From: Thermogemmatispora carboxidivorans
GTDB lineage: Bacteria > Chloroflexota > Ktedonobacteria > Ktedonobacterales > Ktedonobacteraceae
Length of the DNA: 64,000 nucleotides
Direction of reading: 5' to 3'
Assembly (NCBI RefSeq): GCF_000702505.1
Contig: NZ_JNIM01000001.1
Location: 4,998,327-5,062,326, forward strand
Both the position numbers and the translations under genes were made by a program. A model generated the notes under the pieces. It saw nothing but the letters and a program-made list of their open reading frames with translations. It was not told where the DNA came from and did not search any database. Positions within the stretch are counted from its first letter, which is position 1, and every line of letters starts with the position of its first letter. Below, piece after piece: positions 21,045-29,564 of the stretch.

Positions 21045-23801
21045 TCACGATTTGAGAAAGCGGCCTTGAACCGATTCTAGTTTAATATGGCCGGCGTTAT
21101 CGACCATCAGGACGACGACGGCCTTGTTAGCGGGATTTCCGTCCGCTCCGAAGGAGATGACCCCACTTATACCTTGCACTGCCTGCTTCCCCTTGAGTCC
21201 GGCCAGGGCCTGCCGCAGCTCTGAGCCGCTGAAGGAGGTTTTCCCCCCGCCACTGCTGAGCAGATGCCGACTGGCCTCCAGCAGTACTAGTGTAGCATCA
21301 TAGGAGAGGATGGCATCGTTGTCCGGGCGCGTGTAGCCATAGCCAACGTGGCGGCTATTGGCATTAAAGGTCTGCGGGTAGACCGTGAAGAAGGCCGGTT
21401 GGGGCAGTGCCAGATAGCTCCACTCGTCGGGATAGGCGAAGGCTGTGAAGTGGAGACGTAAGAAACCGGCTCGGGCGCTGCTCTGATAGCCCTGCAGCTG
21501 ATAGAGCGCATCGCCGCCCATGACCTGCAGTCCAGCCAGAGAGCCAGTCGTGGGCAGGTTCGTGAGTAGGGTGGCCACATCGCTGGCGTAGCCGGAGAAG
21601 TAGACCAAATCGGGACGCCGGATCAGGGCATCTTGCAGCAGTGCTGGCAGATTCGACGGCTTTCCAACGCGATAGCGCTCCTGGACGACAATCGTTCCGC
21701 CGTCGGCGATGTAGCGCCGGCTAAAAGCCTCGGCCAGGCTCTGGCTATATGGATCAAGCGGGTCAAGGAAGAGAGCCACGCGCCTGGCTCGCAGGTGCTG
21801 ATAGGCGTAGTCAGCTCCGACAGTACCTTGTTGCTGGTCCGAGGGACAGACGCGGAAAAAGTACGCCGATTTACCGCTGAGCTGATTGCTGGAGGCGCTA
21901 GGCGAGACCATTGGTAGCTGCGCCTGGCTCAGGATGGGCAGCGCAGGTAACATGCGCGAGCTGTATGGCCAGCCCATGACGCCGACTATGGTTTTATCCG
22001 CCCTGGCCGCCTGCACAATCTGCTGAGCGATGGCAGCAGCAAAGAGGCTGCTCCCCCCCGAGTTGGCAATCAGCAGACGCACCAGAACCCCTGAGCCAAG
22101 TTTGTAGCCGCTGTTGTACTCCTTCTGAGCCAGATAGGCCCCCTGGAGGTTGTCGCGCCCTGTCCCTACTGCGCCGCTGTCGTTCCCGGTGAGAATGGTG
22201 GCCACGACCAGGGTGATGTAGGGGCTGCCAGAGGCCAGAACACGCTGATCTTCGAGATAGATCAGGGCTTCGGCATCGTTACTGTCGATATCAAGGGCCG
22301 ACTGCCAGAGGGCCTCGGCCCCGCTGACGTCACCCTGCTGCAGGCGCCTGGCGGCCTGTTGCTTCAGATCGCCGTCAGGACGCGCGACGTCAAAGGCCAC
22401 GCTGCCATCGCTGAGGCCAATATAGTCTTTCTGGCCCGTATCGGGATTCACTACGCTGTAGGCTCCAAGGCCCTTCTTAAGGGTCGGCGGCGGGGTAATC
22501 GTCCTGCCCTGAGCCTGAGAGTTTGCCGGACCGCTGCGGCTGACCAGGCGCGGCACCAGGAAGACCACAAGGCTGCCGACAATGACTAAGGCGATGACAA
22601 GCAGCAGCAGAGCCAGGTAGAGTACTCTCAACGGGAAAGGGCGCCCTCCCTTTCCACCGGCAGCCGCTGGGAAAGGAGTGGGAAAGGGACTGCGTCCACT
22701 TGTGCTGGCCGGAGGAACAAAGGTGGCAGCGGCAGCCGACGCCGGAGCAGCCCAGTCGTGCGGCAGTATGCCCCCGCCCTCTGTCGTCTGCATTCCTCCA
22801 ATGAGACCCGTGGCCTGCGTCGGCTCCTCTGGTTTGACAGGACGAGCACCAGAGATGTAGCCAAAGCGCTGGAAGAGCAGGGCTTCAATATCACGCTGCA
22901 TGGCGGTGGCGCTCTGGTAGCGCTGATCTGGCTCTGGCTGCAGAGCGTAGAGCAAGATGCGCTCAATCTCCGGCGAGAGCTGCGGATTCAGGCTACACAC
23001 CGCTGGATAGCTGAAGGGCGCATAGTTGCGCGGGTCACGCCCAGTCAGGAGGTGATGGAGGGTTGCCGCCAGCGCGTAGAGATCAGAACGCGGGTCGGCC
23101 CTCCCCTGGTACTGCTCCGGTGGGGCATAGCCGGGGGTACCAAATGCACTTGTCTGCCTGCCCAGAGCACTGCGCACCCCTTCGGCACGGGCGATGCCAA
23201 AACCCACCAGATAGGCATGTCCATCGCTGGCGCCAATCACGATCTTGGCCGGCTTGATGTCACAATGGACCACCGGCGGGGTCTGCAGTTCCAGATATGC
23301 CAAAATATCGATGATATCGGTAGCATAGATCAGGGCTTCTCGCTCGCCTAGCGGACCCCGGCGCTCTAGCAGCTCTTCCAGGTTCTGGCCCTCGATATAC
23401 TCCTCGACCATAAAGTAGCGCTCGCCCTCCTGGAAGTGGTCAGTGACGGCGGGGATCAGCGGATGATCCAGATGGGCCAGTAGCGCTACCTCGCGCTTGA
23501 ACTGCCGAAGCTCTTCCTGGTGTTGCAGGGAATCGCTCGCTTCAGAACGTAGCTCTTTGATGACGACCCGCTTGCCGTTGAGGCGGTGATCGATGGCCAG
23601 CAGGGCGGTCCCGCTCTTCCCTCGTCCAAGGAGACGGATGATCTCATAACGCCCCCCCTGCAGGCGCGTACCCGGCATCAAGGGGTCAGGCACAGTCTGG
23701 CTACTGGCAGGAGAGCTGCTTCCAGCAAGCACAGGGTGGCCACAAGAGCTGCAAAAGCGCGCCTCGGGGCGATTGGCTGCGCCACAATGAGGACATTCCA
23801 T
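21045..23801 (-). CDS. receptor-like pseudokinase with extracellular LivK-type domain (copy B)
   Basis: A 918-residue paralogue of copy A with the same order: zinc ribbon (CPHC/CSSC), kinase fold, Pro-rich linker, one membrane helix, TPR-like segment and LivK-type binding domain. The nucleotide-site Lys82 is kept, but the catalytic loop is HCDIKPAK (179-186), with Lys in place of the Mg-binding Asn, and the DFG motif is GFG (200-202), losing the second Mg-binding Asp. It is therefore predicted to be a pseudokinase. The ATG at 23801 was chosen because AGGAGG lies just upstream and the zinc ribbon begins there, as in its paralogues. An earlier codon at 23873 has no such site. It is 65 bases upstream of copy A. 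Confidence 0.9.
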   Translation of the reverse strand: MECPHCGAANRPEARFCSSCGHPVLAGSSSPASSQTVPDPLMPGTRLQGGRYEIIRLLGRGKSGTALLAIDHRLNGKRVVIKELRSEASDSLQHQEELRQFKREVALLAHLDHPLIPAVTDHFQEGERYFMVEEYIEGQNLEELLERRGPLGEREALIYATDIIDILAYLELQTPPVVHCDIKPAKIVIGASDGHAYLVGFGIARAEGVRSALGRQTSAFGTPGYAPPEQYQGRADPRSDLYALAATLHHLLTGRDPRNYAPFSYPAVCSLNPQLSPEIERILLYALQPEPDQRYQSATAMQRDIEALLFQRFGYISGARPVKPEEPTQATGLIGGMQTTEGGGILPHDWAAPASAAAATFVPPASTSGRSPFPTPFPAAAGGKGGRPFPLRVLYLALLLLVIALVIVGSLVVFLVPRLVSRSGPANSQAQGRTITPPPTLKKGLGAYSVVNPDTGQKDYIGLSDGSVAFDVARPDGDLKQQAARRLQQGDVSGAEALWQSALDIDSNDAEALIYLEDQRVLASGSPYITLVVATILTGNDSGAVGTGRDNLQGAYLAQKEYNSGYKLGSGVLVRLLIANSGGSSLFAAAIAQQIVQAARADKTIVGVMGWPYSSRMLPALPILSQAQLPMVSPSASSNQLSGKSAYFFRVCPSDQQQGTVGADYAYQHLRARRVALFLDPLDPYSQSLAEAFSRRYIADGGTIVVQERYRVGKPSNLPALLQDALIRRPDLVYFSGYASDVATLLTNLPTTGSLAGLQVMGGDALYQLQGYQSSARAGFLRLHFTAFAYPDEWSYLALPQPAFFTVYPQTFNANSRHVGYGYTRPDNDAILSYDATLVLLEASRHLLSSGGGKTSFSGSELRQALAGLKGKQAVQGISGVISFGADGNPANKAVVVLMVDNAGHIKLESVQGRFLKS

Positions 23802-24092
23802 AGTTTCGCGCCTGCCTCCTCTGCCCAATGGCAAAGCCTGTTCATCCGAATTGATCGCTGCTGCCCGCACCAATGGGGCGACCGACCGCCTGGCGTTTCA
23901 GTAGCCTGCCTTCCAAGCCTCAGCCAGTCGTCCAGCAGGTTGCCACCTCTCTTTTCCTGGCAGAATTGAGGAAGGGCAAAGGTCAGCCAGGAGCACCGGG
24001 TGCACACGAGAGAAGGCCTGGCCGGATCAAGCAGATCATCAGCTATCTCCGCTCGCCAGTCCGTCAGTCAGTCAGCCAGCCAGCCAGTACGC

Positions 24093-24123
24093 TTCTATCA
24101 GAGATGTTCTCTATCAGATAGAA
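24093..24123. promoter_or_regulatory. nested dyad upstream of kinase copy B
   Basis: TTCTATC at 24093-24099 faces GATAGAA at 24117-24123. Inside, AGAGA (24100-24104) faces TCTCT (24108-24112). CTATCAGA also occurs twice as a direct repeat. This has operator-like symmetry 290 bases upstream of copy B; function is inferred only. Confidence 0.4.
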
Positions 24124-24204
24124 TACGCATACTGAGGGCGAAAGTTAAAGGCTGCCATGCGCTGACAAAGTCACCCAGCCGGAGCCAGAGAGCCGAGGGC
24201 CGGA

Positions 24205-24263
24205 CAGAGCGGCTCTACAAAGAAGAACGATCGGCAGGCGTCCCCTGTTGCAGAGCCGCTCTG
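24205..24263 (-). terminator. hairpin after kinase copy C
   Basis: CAGAGCGGCTCT at 24205-24216 and AGAGCCGCTCTG at 24252-24263 are a perfect 12-base inverted repeat, about 60 bases after the stop of copy C on the minus strand. There is no T run directly after it, so it could be an attenuating or RNA-stabilising hairpin instead of a full terminator. Confidence 0.45.
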
Positions 24264-24325
24264 GTCGGAGGCCAGGTTGCTATTGGCGCCAGGGCTTGGG
24301 TGCAATCCTCAGAGGTAGGAGCTGC

Positions 24326-27112
24326 CTATTTCAAAAAGTGGCCCTGAATGGACTCCAGCCTGATATGGCCGATATTATCAACCATCAGCACCACTACCGC
24401 CTTGTTTTGGGGATTGCCGTCACTGCCGAAGGCAATGGAGCCGCTGATGCCTTGAATGCTGTGCGGACCATTGAGCTGCGTCAGCGCCCGCTGCAGGTCC
24501 TGGCCATTGAAGGCTGTCTTGCCGCCGCTGACAAGCAGCTTGCTAGCTTGCAGGAGGGCCAAGGTTGCATCGTAGGCCAGGATGCTGTCCGTGAAGGGTC
24601 GGGTATAGCCGTAGCCACTGTGCTGCCCGCTGGCATTGAACACCTGGGCATAGGTCGTAAAGAAGGCCGGCTGGGGCAACCCCAAATAGCTCCATTCGTC
24701 AGGGTAGGCGAAAGCCGTGAAATGGAGGCGCAGGAAGCCAGCGCGGGCATTGCTGGGATAGCCTTGCAGCAAATAGAGGCCGTCGCCCCCCATCACTTGT
24801 AGATGGGCAAAAGGACCAGAGGTCGGCAGCTTGCTGAGCAACGAGGCAATATCAGCAGAGAAGCCGGCAAAGTAGATCAGGTCAGGCTGATGGGTCAGGG
24901 CATCCTGTAACAGGGCCGGCAGAGTCGCCGGTTTGCCGACCGTATACTGCTCGCGGACGACAATGCTGCCGCCATCGCTGCGATAGCGCGTGCTGAAAGC
25001 GGTAGCCAGGCTTTGGCTGTAGGCATCGGCAGGGTCGAAGAAGAGGGCCACCCGTCTTGCTTGCAGACGCTGATAGCTGTAATCGGCCCCGATGAGCCCC
25101 TGCTGCTGATCAGAGGGGCAGACGCGGAAAAAGTAGGGCGAGCGGCCCGTCAGCAGATCGCTCGAAGCCGTCTCCGAGACCATCGGCAGATGAGCCTGTG
25201 CCAGAATGGGGAGAGCATTGAGAGCTCGCGAGCTGTAAGGCCAGCCCATGACGCCCACGATCGTTTTATCGGCCTGGGCTGCCTGGACGATTTGCTGTGC
25301 AACTGTGGTAGCAAAGAGGCTGCTGCCTCCGGAGTTGGCGATCAGTAAGCGCACCTGCAGGCCACCACCGAGCTTCCCGCCGCTGTTGTACTCCTTCTGA
25401 GCCAGATAGGCCCCTTGCAGATCACCGCGCCCGGCTCCTACTGCCGCGGGATCAGGTCCACTGAGCATGGTGGCGACCACGAGCGTGATATAGGGACTAC
25501 CCGAGGAGAGGACGCGCTGATCTTCTCGATAGATGAGGGCCTCCGCATCATTTTCATCGACGCTGAGAGCCGATTGCCAGAGAGCAGCAGCCCCGGCGAC
25601 ATCTCCGCTCTGCAGGTGCTGGGCGGCCTGCTGCTTCAGCTTGCCATCGGGACGGCTCGTGTCAAAAGCCGCCCGCCCATCGCTGATACCGATGTAGTCC
25701 TTCTGACCTGTCGTTGGATCGATCACCGTATAGGCGCCAAGGCCGTTCTTCAAAGCCGGCGGCGAAGGCGCTACCGGTGGAGAGGCCCCCGGACGTGTAG
25801 CTGCCGTCGATCCGTTCTGGCTCACAGCGTGCGGCAGAGCCAGCAAGACGGTCGCTCCCAGGATGACCACTAGCAAGCCGACGGCCACAAGAAGGTGCAC
25901 TAAAGGGACTTTCCTGCGACCGAGGGAGAGCGGCCTGGAGAGTAACGACTGCTGCCTGTTGAGAGGCTGAGGCCCAGGCCCTACCGACGAGGCAGTTGCA
26001 GCGGATGAGGGCGGCGGCAGCAGTTGCGGGCTTTCCGTCTGTGCGCTGGAAGCCGGGGGAGGTGTCTGGGGCAGACCTGGCCATCTCGAAGCGGGCACCG
26101 GGCTCTCCATCAGCGAAAGGGGCGTGCTCGGCCCAGCCGCCGCGCCGGGGGCCGGAGGGCTAAAGGGCACACCGAAGCGATGGAGCAAAATGGCGTCGAT
26201 CTCACGCTTCATCAGGGCAGCATGCTGGTAGCGCTGGCCGGGGTCACGCTGCAGCGCCTGCATCAGCACGCGCTCAGTCTCAGGGGAAATGCCCGGGTGC
26301 AGGGTCCGGACAGGAGGATAGCTAAAGGGAGGCTGCTGCCGAGGGTCCCAGCCAGTCAAGAGCTGGTGGAGGGTGGCAGCCAGAGCATAGAGATCCGAGC
26401 GATGATCAGCCTGGCCTTGATATTGCTCTGGCGCCGCGTAACCCGGCGTCCCCAGGATGGTCGGGCGCTGACGCAGCCGATTGCGGGCCCGCTGCGCCGT
26501 GGGGGGCAGCAGGTTGACCAGGTGAATATCGCCATCTCGCTGGCCAATGACAAGGTTCGTTGGCTTGATGTCTCCATGAAAAATAGATGGTATGTTATTC
26601 TCAAGATAATCCAGCAGATCGAGAAGCTCAGAAGCGTAAATGAGCACCTCGCGCTCTGCAAGCGGCCAGGAAGATTGCGCAAGCCGCCTCTCTGCCTGCT
26701 CTCCTTCTACGTATTCCTGCACGAGAAAATAGCGCTCTCCCTCTAGAAAATGATCAAGCACTCGTGGCAGGAATGGATGATCAAGGCGTGCCAGCAGGGA
26801 GACTTCAAGCCTGAGCTGTTTGAGATCTTGCTCACGGCGCCAGGGGTCAGTGGCCTCAGTGACTAGCTCTTTGATGACCACCCGCCTGCCACTATGCTGC
26901 TGATCGTTGGCCAGCACCGCAGCGCCTGCCCCACCCCAACCAAGCACGCGAGAGACGTAATAGCGCCCGCCGTAAAGAAAGCTGCCTGGCGTCAGGGGGC
27001 CAGCAACGACGCTGGCTCCATCGGTAGCGGCTTCTCTTGGCAGAGGACCAAAGCAGTGGGCACAGAAGCCAGCCCCAGGGCGAGTCATTGCCCCGCAGTG
27101 AGGACATTGCAT
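24326..27112 (-). CDS. receptor-like pseudokinase with extracellular LivK-type domain (copy C)
   Basis: A 928-residue paralogue and the first gene of the array in transcription order. It has a zinc ribbon (CPHC/CAHC), kinase fold, long Pro/Ser linker, a membrane helix, TPR-like segment and LivK-type binding domain (GPDPAAVGAG, SPYFFRVCPS). The catalytic loop is HGDIKPTN (179-186), so the catalytic Asp and Asn survive. The DFG motif is replaced by NLL (200-202), removing the Mg-binding Asp and the switch Phe. The glycine loop is GWGGAG and Lys81 is kept. It should bind nucleotide poorly or not transfer phosphate. The ATG at 27112, at the zinc ribbon and after GGAAGGCAGGT, was preferred to a GTG-type start at 27157. 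Confidence 0.9.
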   Translation of the reverse strand: MQCPHCGAMTRPGAGFCAHCFGPLPREAATDGASVVAGPLTPGSFLYGGRYYVSRVLGWGGAGAAVLANDQQHSGRRVVIKELVTEATDPWRREQDLKQLRLEVSLLARLDHPFLPRVLDHFLEGERYFLVQEYVEGEQAERRLAQSSWPLAEREVLIYASELLDLLDYLENNIPSIFHGDIKPTNLVIGQRDGDIHLVNLLPPTAQRARNRLRQRPTILGTPGYAAPEQYQGQADHRSDLYALAATLHQLLTGWDPRQQPPFSYPPVRTLHPGISPETERVLMQALQRDPGQRYQHAALMKREIDAILLHRFGVPFSPPAPGAAAGPSTPLSLMESPVPASRWPGLPQTPPPASSAQTESPQLLPPPSSAATASSVGPGPQPLNRQQSLLSRPLSLGRRKVPLVHLLVAVGLLVVILGATVLLALPHAVSQNGSTAATRPGASPPVAPSPPALKNGLGAYTVIDPTTGQKDYIGISDGRAAFDTSRPDGKLKQQAAQHLQSGDVAGAAALWQSALSVDENDAEALIYREDQRVLSSGSPYITLVVATMLSGPDPAAVGAGRGDLQGAYLAQKEYNSGGKLGGGLQVRLLIANSGGSSLFATTVAQQIVQAAQADKTIVGVMGWPYSSRALNALPILAQAHLPMVSETASSDLLTGRSPYFFRVCPSDQQQGLIGADYSYQRLQARRVALFFDPADAYSQSLATAFSTRYRSDGGSIVVREQYTVGKPATLPALLQDALTHQPDLIYFAGFSADIASLLSKLPTSGPFAHLQVMGGDGLYLLQGYPSNARAGFLRLHFTAFAYPDEWSYLGLPQPAFFTTYAQVFNASGQHSGYGYTRPFTDSILAYDATLALLQASKLLVSGGKTAFNGQDLQRALTQLNGPHSIQGISGSIAFGSDGNPQNKAVVVLMVDNIGHIRLESIQGHFLK

Positions 27113-27615
27113 CGTTCGTGTACCTGCCTTCCTTGCCCGAACATTATGACTGGGCACAAATTGAAGAGAGAGCCAATGCTAACTTTCACTCTCCTCTTAT
27201 GAGGATTCTCACCTTCTACACCCAATCAGAGACACCGGACACACTGCCTGTTACACGTGTTCAGAACAGACATCTATCCCCTCTAGGAAGAAGTACGTCT
27301 CTACCAGGGAGAGATTAACAAGCAGGGAGAAAAGCAGGAGCTTTGTCGGTGAGGCCCAGCTGCAGAATAAAGGGAGCACTGGGGGAGAGGGGAGGAGAAG
27401 AGGAAGAAAGCAGCAGCTACCCACGCCACGCGCAGGGGGGCCAGGGCAAAGCGCCAGGAAGAGCAGTCAGCAAGCGGTCAGCCAGGCAGGCAGCTTGCTT
27501 TTTTAGCAAAGGAGACTATCTGCTTTCGCCAGCCAGCGCTCAGCCAGGTTGACCCACCTGCGCGCAGCAGAGAGCTATGTCATGGGCAGGTCTTGCCACC
27601 CAGAACAAAGATGCC
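27113..27615. other. intergenic region upstream of the kinase array
   Basis: This stretch of 503 bases separates the array from the next minus-strand gene. CATAAT on the minus strand near 27147 could be a -10 for copy C, but no good -35 faces it. I see no gene, RNA or repeat of note. Confidence 0.4.
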
Positions 27616-28068
27616 TTAGAGGTGCTGACAGCGCAAGGAGATGATTCCAGGAGCGAAGTGGTTTGCTTTTTTGAGATACTCCTCTTCGTTCCCTTCGATC
27701 ATCAGCTTGTGCATGACCACCACATCGCCGTCGGGCAGAGGCTCGGCGGGCTGCAGGCACAGCTCCATGATGGGGCAGCCGCGTTCATAGACCTTGACCA
27801 GGCCACCGGCACCGGGAATGCGGTAGACGCGATGACTGATCGTGGGGCTAGCCACCTCCAGGTATCCGTACTTAATCAGCTGCTGATACTGGCTCTCCGT
27901 CAGCATCTCGCGCAGCAGCGCCTTGGCGCGGCTCTCGGCAGAGAGGCGCTCATTGCGTGAGAGACGCGGCCCGACGCTGTTCCCATCGAAGGATCGGGAG
28001 AGATAATAGATGGCCAGCAGCAAAAAGAGCAGCCAGATACCCAGGAAGAGCGTCAGAGTTTCTAACAT
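27616..28068 (-). CDS. small membrane-anchored protein of unknown function
   Basis: The 150 residues start with one strongly hydrophobic helix (about 4-26, FLGIWLLFLLLAIYYL) and continue with a soluble domain that I cannot assign to a family. That domain contains a helical part (LLREMLTESQYQQLIKYGYLEVASP) and a beta-rich part with two Cys (RGCPIMELCLQP). SQYQQLIKYGYLEV resembles a short winged or sensor-like helix, but this is weak. It may be co-transcribed with the gene at 28100-28339, which lies 31 bases upstream on the same strand. The ORF looks coding because composition, a plausible start and protein-like hydrophobicity agree. Confidence 0.6.
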   Translation of the reverse strand: MLETLTLFLGIWLLFLLLAIYYLSRSFDGNSVGPRLSRNERLSAESRAKALLREMLTESQYQQLIKYGYLEVASPTISHRVYRIPGAGGLVKVYERGCPIMELCLQPAEPLPDGDVVVMHKLMIEGNEEEYLKKANHFAPGIISLRCQHL

Positions 28069-28099
28069 CGCTGCTTACGCTCCTCGCCGGTTGCGCCGG

Positions 28100-28339
28100 T
28101 TAGCCTCCTACGACGCGCGGCACCATCACGATCTGCTCGGCTGTTCGATCAAACTCATCGATGCGCTGCGCTGGCTTGCCTGGCTCGACCTTAAAGGCCG
28201 TGGCACCACGCATACGCTCCTCGCGAAAGATACGTTCGGCCTCGCGCACAGCGGCCAGAGCTTCGGGATCACTGGACTCAACCTTCTGCAGATCCCAGGA
28301 GATCCGATCGTCGCCGCGACGGGACATTACCCGTAGCAT
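28100..28339 (-). CDS. small conserved-looking protein, unknown function
   Basis: A predicted 79-residue, charged, soluble protein (MLRVMSRRGDDRISW... FDRTAEQIVMVPRVVGG). I do not recognise it. The ribosome site GAAGGAG lies 13 bases before the ATG at 28339 and only six before an in-frame TTG at 28345, so translation may start at the TTG. The middle has an amphipathic helix with alternating charge (AAVREAERIFREERM), which would fit a small partner or regulator protein. It is followed after 31 bases by the membrane-anchored protein gene on the same strand. Confidence 0.5.
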   Translation of the reverse strand: MLRVMSRRGDDRISWDLQKVESSDPEALAAVREAERIFREERMRGATAFKVEPGKPAQRIDEFDRTAEQIVMVPRVVGG

Positions 28340-28573
28340 TCCCAAAGCTAAACTCCTTCTCTGTTTCACAGACAAGCAAGCACACTAGACAAACCGAGCT
28401 CACCTGCATTGGCCTACCTTTCTTTGCTTTTCCTCGCCCTTGCACCTCCTCCAGCGCGCTGCCTCAGCCCTTCCTGATCTGACCCCGGGGCAAAGAACAG
28501 GAGCCTGATACAGGTTAGAATCAGGATAGCATGCTTTACCAACCTGAGTCAAGGGCTGCATGACTGTACTTTT

Positions 28574-29440
28574 TCATGTCAGCGTGGGCAGAGTGACGCT
28601 GACGGTGGTACCCCTCCCAGGTGTAGATTGCACCGCGATCGTCCCGCCGAGCTGTTCGACCAGGAGGCGCGCGACGCTTAGGCCCAGTCCCAGACCAGCA
28701 CTGCTGCCCTCCAGAAGTTGCTCGCTGCCAGCGGGCGGCTCGGCTCGATAGAACGGCTCGAAGATGTGGGGCAAGGCTTCGGGCCGGATACCCACGCCGC
28801 TATCGGCGATGCTAATGGTCAGGCCCGTCAGGCCAGTGGGCAGGGTGACAGCCGTCGCCTCCAGGCTGACCTGCCCTCCAACTGGGGTATAGGCGAGGGC
28901 ATTGGCCAGCAGGTTGCGCAGAATCTGGCGCGCGCGCTGGCTGTCGGTCCGTATCGTCCGGTAGTGCATCAGTAGCTCCTGAGCAAGGCTCTTCTCTAGC
29001 CGCAGCTGGCGCAGCCGTGCGCTATACTCCAGTTCTTCGACGGCGCTCTCTACCAGCTCTTCCAGGGCAACAACATTGCTGCTCAGGCGTAGCTGGCCAC
29101 TGCTGGCTCTTAGCCAACAGAGGAGGTTCTCTAGCGAGAGATAGAGTTGCTCACTGCTGGCGCGCGCGCGCTGGAGGTAGTCGCGCGCCTCTTGGGAGAG
29201 TTCTGAGCTGCCCGGGGCCGCGCTCCTCTGGAAAGCACTCGCTTCAGCAGTGAGAAGCAGATCGAGAAAGCCGTTGATGCGGTTCAAGGGTGCCCGCAGC
29301 TCGTGGGCAATGCGCGCGAGGGGCAAATCGCTCAATGAGAGACCGTCACCCTTTTTGCGCTCCTGTCCACTCTGGAGCTTCCTGCGCTCGCCATCTTTGA
29401 AGAGATCGTCTGGCGCGGCGCTGTCTCGCTCATTGCTCAT
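28574..29440 (-). CDS. orphan cytoplasmic sensor histidine kinase
   Basis: A 288-residue histidine kinase with no membrane helix and no recognisable sensor domain. The phosphoacceptor box is ARIAHELRAPLNRINGF (His46), followed by the N box (ILRNLLANALAYTP), G1 (IADSGVGIRPEA), F box (IFEPFYRAE) and G2 (GLGLGLSVARLL). The 40 residues before the H box are charged and probably disordered. It therefore must sense through a partner or be controlled by another protein. No response regulator lies next to it; the nearest is at 31235-31963. The start was set at the ATG at 29440 after GGAAGCG, ahead of a GTG at 29452. Confidence 0.85.
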   Translation of the reverse strand: MSNERDSAAPDDLFKDGERRKLQSGQERKKGDGLSLSDLPLARIAHELRAPLNRINGFLDLLLTAEASAFQRSAAPGSSELSQEARDYLQRARASSEQLYLSLENLLCWLRASSGQLRLSSNVVALEELVESAVEELEYSARLRQLRLEKSLAQELLMHYRTIRTDSQRARQILRNLLANALAYTPVGGQVSLEATAVTLPTGLTGLTISIADSGVGIRPEALPHIFEPFYRAEPPAGSEQLLEGSSAGLGLGLSVARLLVEQLGGTIAVQSTPGRGTTVSVTLPTLT

Positions 29441-29564
29441 GATCGCTTCCACTCTCGTCTTTCAGCTAAAATAGGGTGTGAGAGTTTTGGCTTGCTGTAG
29501 ATGTTCCTACGATAGAATTGGCGACCAGGCGCTTTCAGGCAGCGGCGCCAGGCCATTGCGGTTA

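Larger units (their letters stand above)
23802..24325. other. intergenic region between kinase copies C and B
   Basis: These 524 bases hold no convincing gene. They contain the terminator after copy C (24205-24263), a nested dyad at 24093-24123 and a short GTCA/GCCA tetranucleotide run at about 24063-24087. A promoter for copies B and A probably lies here, but I cannot place it. Confidence 0.5.

Noticed and set aside
24061..24090. GTCA/GCCA short repeat as a CRISPR or satellite
   Set aside because: Only six four-base units, no spacers; simple-sequence run.
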